Below are positions 25,565 through 32,490 of a stretch of 36,223 bases of DNA, piece after piece (within the stretch, counting starts at the first letter, position 1; every line of letters starts with the position of its first letter). The DNA is from Actinomycetes bacterium (lineage in GTDB: Bacteria; Actinomycetota; UBA4738; HRBIN12). Under the pieces are notes generated by a model that worked only from the letters and a program-made list of their open reading frames with translations, did not search any database and was not told the origin of the DNA. The translations under genes and the position numbers were made by a program. Location of the stretch: the NCBI GenBank assembly GCA_025351565.1, contig JANXVR010000174.1, positions 1 through 36,223 of the forward strand. The letters run 5' to 3'.

Positions 25565-25995
25565 CCTTGCCTCCCGGGCTCAAGGGTCCCGGCTTGATAC
25601 GCACCGCTGTAGCTCTCTTCGTAGCGGTCGTAGGCTGCCCGGTCCCAGATCTCCATGCGGTCCATCACACCGAGGACGATCACGTCCTTCGTGATGCCGA
25701 CCTCCTCGCGTAGCCGGCCGGGGATGGTGACCCGGCCTTGCGAATCGAGTTCGGCCTCGTGCGCCTTGCCGAAGAACATCCGTCCGTAGGCCCGGCCCGC
25801 AGCGTCGGAAAGGAGTGGAGACCCGACCTCGGCGGCGCGGCGATCCCACTCGGCCCTGGGGAAGACATAGAGGCAGTTGTCCTGGCCGATGGTCAGCCAA
25901 CAACCGTCGGCGAAGGCCTCGCGGAACCTCGCCGGCAGCGACACCCTGCCCTTGGGGTCGAGTACGTAGCTGTGCGTACCGAGCAAACCTGCCAC
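25561..25995 (-). CDS. mraZ: Transcriptional regulator MraZ
   Basis: MraZ is the AbrB-like (double SpoVT) regulator that represses or tunes its own dcw operon and also influences RsmH-linked effects. The chosen start is GTG 25993-25995 (MAGLLGTHSYVLDPKGRVSL), 144 residues, because GGGAGGAG lies just before it; a GTG at 26016 would read through that site. The two repeats are visible: LDPKGRVSLPARFREAF and ELDSQGRVTIPGRLREEVGI, each a DNA-binding half. It is the first gene of the operon and its upstream region has four GTGG boxes. The stop overlaps the small peptide gene by four bases. Confidence 0.96.
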   Translation of the reverse strand: MAGLLGTHSYVLDPKGRVSLPARFREAFADGCWLTIGQDNCLYVFPRAEWDRRAAEVGSPLLSDAAGRAYGRMFFGKAHEAELDSQGRVTIPGRLREEVGITKDVIVLGVMDRMEIWDRAAYDRYEESYSGAYQAGTLEPGRQG

Positions 25996-26012
25996 GTCTC
26001 CTCCCCCTTCCT

Positions 26013-26056
26013 CCACTGCGAGCCACTTTTATGCCACCAACACTCCACCGCGTCAA
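26013..26056 (-). promoter_or_regulatory. mraZ operon promoter with a GTGG (MraZ-box) array
   Basis: On the minus strand TTGACG (26051-26056) and CATAAA (26028-26033) are spaced by 17 bases, a good sigma-70-type promoter. Four GTGG boxes lie at 26045-26048, 26034-26037, 26023-26026 and 26013-26016, spaced 11, 11 and 10 bases, about one helical turn. They fill the spacer and the start-site region. MraZ from E. coli binds TGGG-type direct repeats at about this spacing, and Mycoplasma MraZ prefers AAAGTG; the third box here reads AAAAGTGG. Self-repression of the operon is the likely meaning. The remaining bases 26057-26163 hold nothing that I recognise. Confidence 0.8.
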
Positions 26057-26163
26057 CCAGAATCGTGCCCGAACTGCTGTTCGAGACGGGCGGGAGCATG
26101 ACGAAGAACGATGTCGGCGATGGCGGACGGAGATGCGAATGCGTCAGGGCCAGCGCAGGAGTC

Positions 26164-26646
26164 TCAGACGAGGAAAGGTTCCCAGCCGGGTTCGAGCCGC
26201 CCAAGCGTGAGCCGGAATCCGTCGGTGGGAGCGAAGGGCGCTCTGGCGAGGTGGAATCCAGCCTCGCCCGGCGTGCGGTCTTCCTTCTTCGCGTTGCAGC
26301 GCCGGCACGCGGCCACCACGTTTTCCCATATATGGAGTCCGCCCCGGGACCGCGGGATCACATGGTCCAGGTTCTCCGCGGTGGTTCCGCAGTATTGGCA
26401 CACCCACCCATCACGCGCGAAGACCGCCCGCCGGGTGAGCGGCGCGTGCGCTCGATAGGGCACCCGCACGAACCGCCGCAATCGGACCACCGAGGGGGCT
26501 TCCATGACGATCCGCTCAGCGTGGAAGACCATCCCATTGGTCGCGACGACCTCGGCCTTCTCCTTGAGGATCAGGACGACCGCCCGGCGCGCGGGCACGA
26601 CCGCAAGGGGGATGTCGGTGGCATTGAGCACTAGGGCCCGTCCCAT
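26164..26646 (-). CDS. HNH endonuclease family protein
   Basis: This 160-residue protein ends in an HNH nuclease domain with a structural zinc site: C83 and C86 in CQYCG, D94-H95 in ENLDHVIPRSRGG, N109 in WENVVAAC, and C114, C117 and N118 in CRRCNAKK. The catalytic metal would be bound by the DH and N residues. The N-terminal 65 residues (LVLNATDIPLAVVPARRAVV) are a conserved extension seen in a common actinobacterial family of unknown role. There is no adjacent methylase, so a restriction system is unlikely. The start ATG 26644-26646 is divergent from the moxR operon. Confidence 0.9.
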   Translation of the reverse strand: MGRALVLNATDIPLAVVPARRAVVLILKEKAEVVATNGMVFHAERIVMEAPSVVRLRRFVRVPYRAHAPLTRRAVFARDGWVCQYCGTTAENLDHVIPRSRGGLHIWENVVAACRRCNAKKEDRTPGEAGFHLARAPFAPTDGFRLTLGRLEPGWEPFLV

Positions 26647-26929
26647 CCAGTGAGTGTAGACAGGCTTCCCGCGGAAACGTTCGCCTCAGGGTGGCGCGAA
26701 CGAATCACATCGGTGTAATCTGTCCCATCGGCGGGCTGGCCCGGATGCCTGGAACCAAGCGAACAGGGGCCGCGCGGGGTGTCCTTCGGGCCGGTCCGCC
26801 GAGTTCACGCGGGAACCTCCTCCCCCGGTTCCCGCGTCGCAGCCCCACGTCCCCTCATCGCGGCCGCATCGGGGAGCAAGCCCCCCGTTCCCCGGGCCGT
26901 AAGATGATGACCCTGCCCTGGAGGTGATA
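26647..26929 (+). promoter_or_regulatory. Divergent control region between the HNH gene and moxR
   Basis: This 283-base region has no gene. At 26707-26720 it carries ACATCGGTGTAATC, nearly the same as the site upstream of dnaE1. TAATCT at 26716-26721 resembles a -10 element for moxR, without a clear -35. A perfect 10-pair hairpin, CGCGGGAACC (26808-26817) with GGTTCCCGCG (26827-26836), has the loop TCCTCCCCC. This loop is complementary to the moxR ribosome binding site GGAGG (26920-26924). It is also followed by C- and G-rich tracts that could pair. Control of moxR translation by this leader is only a possibility. Confidence 0.45.
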
Positions 26930-27904
26930 GTGGAGGTTCGCGAACGTCCGCAGGACTGGCAAGGCTTCGCCGCGAGATTCAGCGAGATCGAGCACAACGT
27001 CGAACGAGTGGTTCGCGGGAAGAATGCGGAGATCCGACTGGCGCTGGTCGCGCTCGTTGCAGAGGGGCATCTCCTCATCGAGGACGTCCCGGGTGTCGGC
27101 AAGACGATGCTCGCGAAGGCTATCGCCCGATCCATCGATTGTTCGTTCCGGCGCATCCAATTCACGCCCGACCTTTTGCCCACCGATGTCACCGGCGTCA
27201 ACGTCTTCAACCAGGAGCAGCGGGACTTCGAGTTCAAGCCGGGAGCCATCTTCGCCAACATCGTGCTGGGTGACGAGATCAACCGAGCCTCCCCCAAGAC
27301 GCAGTCCGCCCTCCTGGAATGCATGGAGGAGCGCCAGGTCACCGTCGACACTCAGACGCACCCACTTGGCACCCCGTTCATGGTGATCGCCACGCAGAAC
27401 CCGATCGAACACGAAGGCACCTACCCGCTGCCCGAGGCGCAACTCGATCGATTCATGCTCCGGTTGGCGATCGGGTATCCGAGTGCCGAGGTCGAGGCGG
27501 ACATCCTCTCGAGCCACACGGGCTCGGGAACCCTGCTTGAGATCCATCCGGTCACCGATGCGCCCGGCATCGCCGACATGATCCAACAGGCCCGGCTGGT
27601 TCACGTGGCACCCACCCTCCGCCGCTACATCGTCGACGTCGTGGAGGCCACACGCCGCCATTCGGACATCTACCTGGGGGCCAGTCCACGCGCGTCGATC
27701 ATGATCGTGCGCGCTGCCCGGGCGCTGGCGGCTTCGGAACAACGCGATTACGTCATCCCCGACGACGTGAAGACCCTGGTTTTGCCGACGCTGGCACACC
27801 GAGTGATCGTCACCGCGGACGCGATCATGAGCGGCAGATCCTCAGACGTCGTGCTCCGCGAGATCCTGGACGCGGTTGCAGTACCGGTGACGGAGAACCC
27901 CTGA
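26930..27904 (+). CDS. MoxR-family AAA+ ATPase
   Basis: MoxR ATPases act as chaperones that help mature enzyme or surface complexes, often with a DUF58 partner. I chose GTG 26930-26932 (MEVRERPQDWQGF) because GGAGG lies five bases before it; GTG 26924 overlaps that site. The 324-residue protein shows Walker A (EDVPGVGKTML, K58), Walker B (NIVLGDEINRASPKTQSALL), sensor 1 (FMVIATQNPIEHEGTYPLPE), the arginine-bearing LDRFMLRL, and the C-terminal LGASPRASIMI. It is the first gene of an operon with DUF58 and transglutaminase genes; the next start overlaps by one base (TGATG). Confidence 0.95.
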   Translation: MEVRERPQDWQGFAARFSEIEHNVERVVRGKNAEIRLALVALVAEGHLLIEDVPGVGKTMLAKAIARSIDCSFRRIQFTPDLLPTDVTGVNVFNQEQRDFEFKPGAIFANIVLGDEINRASPKTQSALLECMEERQVTVDTQTHPLGTPFMVIATQNPIEHEGTYPLPEAQLDRFMLRLAIGYPSAEVEADILSSHTGSGTLLEIHPVTDAPGIADMIQQARLVHVAPTLRRYIVDVVEATRRHSDIYLGASPRASIMIVRAARALAASEQRDYVIPDDVKTLVLPTLAHRVIVTADAIMSGRSSDVVLREILDAVAVPVTENP

Positions 27905-29133
27905 TGCCCACCGGCCGCGGGGTGGCCGTGTTCCTCGCGGGTCTAGGTCTGTGGGTCGCGGCACGCCTGGTGGGGTCACCGGGGATGGAGGTCGTGGCCA
28001 TCGGCGTTGCAGCGCTGCCGTTCGTGGCCGGTGGCGTGGTGCGATGGTCCCCTCACCGGTTCGGCATCCGGCGTCGGTTGAGCGACATCCGCGTGGATCC
28101 GGGAACACGCGTCACCGTCGAGCTCGACGTGGAGAACCGAACCGGGGCGCCTACCTCGTTCCTCCTGGTCGAGGATCACCTTCCGCCGTCGCTGGGGCGC
28201 CCCGCGCGGATGGTGGTGACGGGCATCGGCCCCCGAAAGACCCAAACGGTTCGCTACACCGTGCTGCCGCAGACGCGGGGGCGGTTCCGGCTGGGCCCGC
28301 TCACCGTTGATGCGACGGACGCGTTCGCGCTTACCCGGAAACGGCTGTCGTTCGACGATCGTGACGAGCTCATCGTGACGCCGAGGGTCGAAGACCTCCG
28401 AACGCCTCCGGAAGCCGGCACCGGCAGAGGCTTCGGCAACTCCCGCGCGATGCACCTGTTCCGATCGGGGCAGGAGTACTACACGATGCGCGAATACCAA
28501 ACCGGCGACGACCTGCGACGGATCCACTGGCCGAGCGTCGCCCGGACGGGTGACCTGATGATCCGACAGGACGAATCCTCCCGGCGGGCCAGCGGCATGG
28601 TGTTCCTGGACAACCGGAAGGACGTGCTTGGCAAGGAAGGCACGCCCGCGTTCGAGAAGGCCGTCTCGGCCGCCGCGTCCATCGGCGTGCTGTTGCTGAG
28701 GGAGGGGTTCAGCCTCAAGATCGCCGCGGCGAGCATCGCGCCTCACCCCGTAGCGGAAGACACGTTCCTCGACGAACTCTCGGCTATCTCCGACGTGCAG
28801 GTTCGCTCGATCGGTCCGTCCTTGGCGAACCTGCGGGCGGCGGCGGCCGCGGATGCATCGCTCGTCTACGTGGGCCCGCCGCCCGAGGGCGCGGAACTGG
28901 CCGGCGTGATGCGCGCGGGTCAGGGGTTCGGTCCGCGCCTGGCTGTATTGGTCTACCCGCACGAGCCCTCGGCGCTCCCGCCGAAACGGCAGGCCGAACA
29001 GGAAGGGCATGCCACGGCCGCCCGGCTCGCACTCTTGCGCGCAGGGTGGGACGCGATCGTCCTGCCCCCGTCCATGTCACTGAGGGATCGATGGCACACC
29101 CCCAACGAACGCCCGCTCGCGCGCACCGTCTGA
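27904..29133 (+). CDS. DUF58 domain membrane protein
   Basis: DUF58 proteins almost always accompany MoxR ATPases. This 409-residue protein has two hydrophobic N-terminal segments (about residues 6-22 and 28-45), a beta-rich part (TRVTVELDVENRTG onward) and the DUF58 signature MREYQTGDDLRRIHWPSVAR followed by TGDLMIRQDE. The C-terminal half resembles a von Willebrand A-type fold (SGMVFLDNRKDVLG), but the metal-binding DxSxS motif is absent, so metal binding is not supported. The start ATG overlaps the moxR stop by one base, and the end overlaps the transglutaminase gene by 43 bases. Confidence 0.93.
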   Translation: MPTGRGVAVFLAGLGLWVAARLVGSPGMEVVAIGVAALPFVAGGVVRWSPHRFGIRRRLSDIRVDPGTRVTVELDVENRTGAPTSFLLVEDHLPPSLGRPARMVVTGIGPRKTQTVRYTVLPQTRGRFRLGPLTVDATDAFALTRKRLSFDDRDELIVTPRVEDLRTPPEAGTGRGFGNSRAMHLFRSGQEYYTMREYQTGDDLRRIHWPSVARTGDLMIRQDESSRRASGMVFLDNRKDVLGKEGTPAFEKAVSAAASIGVLLLREGFSLKIAAASIAPHPVAEDTFLDELSAISDVQVRSIGPSLANLRAAAAADASLVYVGPPPEGAELAGVMRAGQGFGPRLAVLVYPHEPSALPPKRQAEQEGHATAARLALLRAGWDAIVLPPSMSLRDRWHTPNERPLARTV

Positions 29134-31325
29134 TCGGGGCCACCGCTGTTCTCGCTGTGGCCTTGGCAACGGCGCTGGCGTTCGCGCGCGTGTTCGTCGG
29201 GCACGGACCCACGTGGAAGTTGTTGGCGGTCGGGCTGGCCTCGGCCGGTATCGCCATCGCGTTCGAACGACGGAGCCTGATCCTGGCGACTCTGATCAGC
29301 ACGGCCGCGTGTGCCGTGGCCGTGGCCGTCGTGGTGTTCCCGCAGAGTGCGTGGTTCGGGCTCCCGACCGTCCACACGTTACACCTGGCGGTGACGGCCG
29401 CCGGTCAGATCGGGCAGGAGGCGAAGATCCAGGTCGCACCGACCCTGCCACTGGCCCCGCTCATGCTGGCCGGTGTGGTTGCGGTGTGGGCGGCGGTGTT
29501 CTCCATGCACGCCCTTGCCGTTCGAACGGGGAGCCCCCTGTTGGCGCTGCTGCCCCCGATCGCGCTCCTCGCCTTCGCCGATACCGTGCTGGAGGAGACG
29601 GTGAAGCCGCAGTACGGCGTCCTCTTCCTCATAGCGGCGCTGTGTCTGGTGTTCGCCGACGGACTGCGCCGGATGCAGGGGTGGGGGCCGGTGTGGGGGC
29701 TCCCGGCTTCCTCCCGATCCCGCCGATGGTCGATGGGGAGCGGCGCCAGGCGGATGGGCCTTGCCTGCGTGACCGTCGCCGTGCTCGCACCGTTCGTCCT
29801 GCCCGGATTCGGCTCCAAGGCCGTCATCGACCTGTCGACGTCGACAGGGGCCGGGCTCAACCCGCTCGTGTCCATCCGTGCGCAGCTGAACCGCACGAAC
29901 CCGGTCGAGCTCTTCCGGGTCCAATCTCCCGTGGCCGCGTACTGGCGGACGGTGGCGTTGGATTCGTTCGATGGGACGACATGGCGCCCGGAGCCGTCGC
30001 AGGACCCGGTGCAGATCCAGCCGCAGACGTCCATCGCGGCCCCCGGCCTGAGTCCCAGCGTGACCACGGACCAGCCGTTCGAACAGCACTTCACGGTGAC
30101 GAGCGACCTGGGTTCCCCGTGGATCCCGGCCGCCTATCCGCCGTCGGCGGTCACCTCCGATACCACGCTGCGTTATGACGTCAGCAGCCTGTCGCTCTCG
30201 GCCGACGGGCCCCTGCGGATCGGCACGACATACACGGTCACGTCGTCCGTGGTCCAACCCACACCGGGCCAGTTGGACCAAGTCGTCTTCCCGCACCCGT
30301 CTCAGGATGTCCGGTACACATCCCTACCGAAAGACCTGCCGACCTCCATCGCCGCGATCGCCAGGGCATGGACGCAGGGCCAACCCAACGACTACCGCAA
30401 GATCCTGGCCATCCAGGATCGGCTCCGTTCGTTCACCTATGACACCACCGTGGCCCCACGCGACGACGCGCTCTCCATGAGCGACTTCCTCACCGTGACC
30501 AAACGCGGCTTCTGTCAGCAGTTCGCGAGCTCCATGGCCGTGATGCTTCGAACCTTGGGCATCCCCGCCCGCGTTGCCGTGGGATTCACCCCGGGAACGT
30601 TCGCAACTGGGACCGACACCAGGGTGGTGACCACGAACGACTACCACGCGTGGGTCGAGGTGCTGTTCCCAACCTACGGGTGGCTCGCCTTCGAGCCAAC
30701 CCCCGGCCGAAGCAATCCGCTGGCCGCCGGGTACTCGCAACCGGCTCCCGATTGCGTGGGATCGAAGTGCGGCTCCGGAGGCGGGCCCGGTCCGCTGCCC
30801 GGCAAAGGTGGCCTTCCGGATGGCGGACCCGGCGGACAGAAGGGCAGCAGGGGCGGGGCACTTCCCGGGACCGACCGGAGATCGTCGCCGCTCGGACGAC
30901 GCCCGTGGGTGCCCTTCGCAGCCGGCGGGGCGGCGGTTCTGCTGCTGGCGCTGCTCGGGCTCCCGCTCTGGCGCGCGGTCGCCCGCCGTGCGCGACGGCG
31001 GCGAGGCGGCCGCGGGGTCCGCGGACACATCCTGGCGACGTACCGAGCGTTCACCGATCAGGCCGGGGCCCTCGGGTATCCGCGAGCCACGGGGGAGACG
31101 ATCCAGGAGTACCGGGTTCGCGTCGGTGTCCAGGTCGGGACCGCGGAACCCGGGCTGGCCCGGCTCACGGGGCTTGCGGGGGCGGCTGCGTACGGGCCTA
31201 CCGAGCCCGAGCGCGACCTCGGCCACGAAGCCGACAGGGCCGCGCGGCAAGCGCTGGGAGCGCTCCGTGGAACCAGGACCATCCGCCAGCGTCTCCTCGG
31301 CGCGTACCGTCCATCGAGGGCTTAG
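29091..31325 (+). CDS. TgpA-like transmembrane transglutaminase-fold protein
   Basis: This 744-residue membrane protein has several N-terminal membrane helices (about residues 13-245; DUF3488/TgpA type), an outside transglutaminase-like domain, one helix at about 605-625, and a cytoplasmic DUF4129-like tail. The likely catalytic triad is C475 in GFCQQFASS, H519 in DYHAWVEV and E535 in FEPTPG; the last position is often D but E is common in actinobacteria. A glycine/proline-rich linker lies at about 560-600. I chose ATG 29091 because GAGGGATCG precedes it. With MoxR and DUF58 it forms a standard trio, perhaps acting on cell-surface proteins, though substrates are unknown. Confidence 0.92.
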   Translation: MAHPQRTPARAHRLIGATAVLAVALATALAFARVFVGHGPTWKLLAVGLASAGIAIAFERRSLILATLISTAACAVAVAVVVFPQSAWFGLPTVHTLHLAVTAAGQIGQEAKIQVAPTLPLAPLMLAGVVAVWAAVFSMHALAVRTGSPLLALLPPIALLAFADTVLEETVKPQYGVLFLIAALCLVFADGLRRMQGWGPVWGLPASSRSRRWSMGSGARRMGLACVTVAVLAPFVLPGFGSKAVIDLSTSTGAGLNPLVSIRAQLNRTNPVELFRVQSPVAAYWRTVALDSFDGTTWRPEPSQDPVQIQPQTSIAAPGLSPSVTTDQPFEQHFTVTSDLGSPWIPAAYPPSAVTSDTTLRYDVSSLSLSADGPLRIGTTYTVTSSVVQPTPGQLDQVVFPHPSQDVRYTSLPKDLPTSIAAIARAWTQGQPNDYRKILAIQDRLRSFTYDTTVAPRDDALSMSDFLTVTKRGFCQQFASSMAVMLRTLGIPARVAVGFTPGTFATGTDTRVVTTNDYHAWVEVLFPTYGWLAFEPTPGRSNPLAAGYSQPAPDCVGSKCGSGGGPGPLPGKGGLPDGGPGGQKGSRGGALPGTDRRSSPLGRRPWVPFAAGGAAVLLLALLGLPLWRAVARRARRRRGGRGVRGHILATYRAFTDQAGALGYPRATGETIQEYRVRVGVQVGTAEPGLARLTGLAGAAAYGPTEPERDLGHEADRAARQALGALRGTRTIRQRLLGAYRPSRA

Positions 31326-31804
31326 CCGCCGGTGGCGGTGTGGACAGCTGCTTCCCGGAGCGCCCGAACGAACTTCTCGCGGTCTTCCTGGAACTGCGCC
31401 ACGTTGGTCTGGACCCCCGTCGCGATGTCGTCGATGGCCACGAAGAATGCCATCTGGCCATCTTTGAGGGCATCCATGACCTCACCGTCGCGCCGGCAGA
31501 TCTTGAAGATGCTCTGGCCATCGGTCACGAGCTTGACCTCGGACAGATGCTTGTCCAGCCCGGCCTTCTTGTTCAGGAAGTCCCAGGACCTGCGCACCCG
31601 TTGCAGCGACATACCGCCGTCCAACAGGGACCTCACGATCCGAAGGGCAACCAGGTCGCGGAACGAGTAGAGCCGGGGGATCCCGGGGCGTCCCCCCGTT
31701 CCTTGCACCGAAGGTTCTACGAGTCCGATCTCGTCCCAGTAGCGGAGCTGTCTCGAGGTGCAGCCGGTGAACTTGCTGGCCTGGTGCGAGGTGAACCCCT
31801 CCAT
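31322..31804 (-). CDS. MerR-type transcriptional regulator
   Basis: The N-terminal 70 residues form a MerR-like winged helix: FTSHQASKFTGCTSRQLRYW, then DEIGLVEPSVQGTGGRPGIP and RLYSFRDLVALRIVRSLLDG. The C-terminal part (about residues 85-160) has no recognisable effector domain and no metal-binding cysteine cluster, so the signal is unknown. The length is 160 residues. It faces the transglutaminase gene and the two stop codons share bases (TTAG at 31322-31325). An FtsR-like division regulator is conceivable from the setting but not shown. A perfect dyad, GTTCATCTGAAC, lies 48 bases upstream of its start. Confidence 0.88.
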   Translation of the reverse strand: MEGFTSHQASKFTGCTSRQLRYWDEIGLVEPSVQGTGGRPGIPRLYSFRDLVALRIVRSLLDGGMSLQRVRRSWDFLNKKAGLDKHLSEVKLVTDGQSIFKICRRDGEVMDALKDGQMAFFVAIDDIATGVQTNVAQFQEDREKFVRALREAAVHTATGG

Positions 31805-31851
31805 GGGACGCGTGCCCTTTCGATAGAAACAACTGCCTGCGTTGCCGCGTA

Positions 31852-31863
31852 GTTCATCTGAAC
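31852..31863. promoter_or_regulatory. Perfect dyad upstream of the MerR-type gene
   Basis: GTTCATCTGAAC is an inverted repeat with five-base arms and a two-base centre. It lies 48 bases before the ATG of the MerR-type gene, where an operator would be expected. MerR proteins normally bind dyads inside long 19-base promoter spacers; I could not define such a promoter. The rest of the gap (31805-31968) shows no gene. Confidence 0.35.
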
Positions 31864-31968
31864 AGTGGTGCTCGGAACGCGCGATGACCGCGCACCCAGG
31901 GAAGGACGCTCTTTGTACCGCAGCGCATGAACATGTGGCAAGCGCAGAGCGTACATGGGGTGAAGAAT

Positions 31969-31999
31969 CACCCGAACGGGCTATGCCATCGGTCGGGTG
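31969..31999 (-). terminator. Possible terminator hairpin after the DUF3040 gene
   Basis: Directly after the DUF3040 stop codon the minus strand has a seven-base inverted repeat (CACCCGA with TCGGGTG, arms at 31969-31975 and 31993-31999) with a 17-base loop, followed by ATTCTTC. The U-tract is weak and the loop long, so this is a low-strength candidate. Confidence 0.35.
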
Positions 32000-32374
32000 T
32001 CAGTCGTCGAGCGGAGTGTCGCGCGGCGCGCGGAACCGGGCGACGATCTTGCTGATGATGCCGACCACCGACGCGCCTCCGCCTCGTTGCAGATCCCGGA
32101 GTTGGTCGCGTCCCAACTGGCCGACGTAGCGATAGATGGCAGCCCCGGCCAGCACCATGATCACGAAGCCAACGCCCGCAAGCGGAACCCACACCTGGAA
32201 CAACAGCAGCAGGATGAACCCGATGACGAACGCTGCGCCCGCCCTACGGATCCGCCGCGCCAGATGCGAGTAGAGGTCCGAACGTCCGACCTGTTCCACC
32301 AGCTTGGGATCGTCTTCCGCAAGCCGCCGCTCGATCTCTTCCAGGATCTTCTGTTCGTGTTCGCTGAGCGGCAT
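32000..32374 (-). CDS. DUF3040 membrane protein
   Basis: The start MPLSEHEQKILEEIERRLAE and DDPKLVEQV match DUF3040, a small membrane protein family found almost only in actinobacteria, of unknown function. The 124-residue protein has an amphipathic acidic N-terminus, two adjacent membrane segments (about residues 47-65 and 67-84) and a basic, arginine-rich C-terminus (IVARFRAPRDTPLDD). The ATG is at 32372-32374. In mycobacteria and relatives such genes often sit near dcw or dinB genes, as here. It has its own promoter with a TATAAT element. Confidence 0.92.
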   Translation of the reverse strand: MPLSEHEQKILEEIERRLAEDDPKLVEQVGRSDLYSHLARRIRRAGAAFVIGFILLLLFQVWVPLAGVGFVIMVLAGAAIYRYVGQLGRDQLRDLQRGGGASVVGIISKIVARFRAPRDTPLDD

Positions 32375-32399
32375 GTGGCACCTTTCCCGCGCGCCCTCT

Positions 32400-32433
32400 C
32401 CGATCGTGGGGACCGATCGGCCCCTGGATTATA
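32400..32433 (-). promoter_or_regulatory. DUF3040 gene promoter with start-site dyad
   Basis: The minus strand has a perfect -10 TATAAT at 32428-32433, with no clear -35 at the usual distance. Seven bases downstream lies an inverted repeat, CCGATCG (32400-32406) and CGATCGG (32414-32420), separated by seven bases and covering the expected start site. It could be an operator or a hairpin at the 5' end of the transcript. Bases 32434-32490 up to dinB show nothing else. Confidence 0.55.
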
Positions 32434-32490
32434 GGGTCGCCCGTCGCAGAAGGTAGGGCCAATGTCGGAGTCGCGCGCAACGGAGGCTGT

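Noticed and set aside
26164-26646. Restriction-modification system
   Set aside because: There is an HNH nuclease but no methyltransferase or specificity gene nearby, and the N-terminal extension belongs to a common stand-alone family.
31322-31804. Naming the MerR-type gene ftsR
   Set aside because: The winged helix is clear but nothing in the C-terminal part or gene neighbourhood ties it to FtsR specifically.
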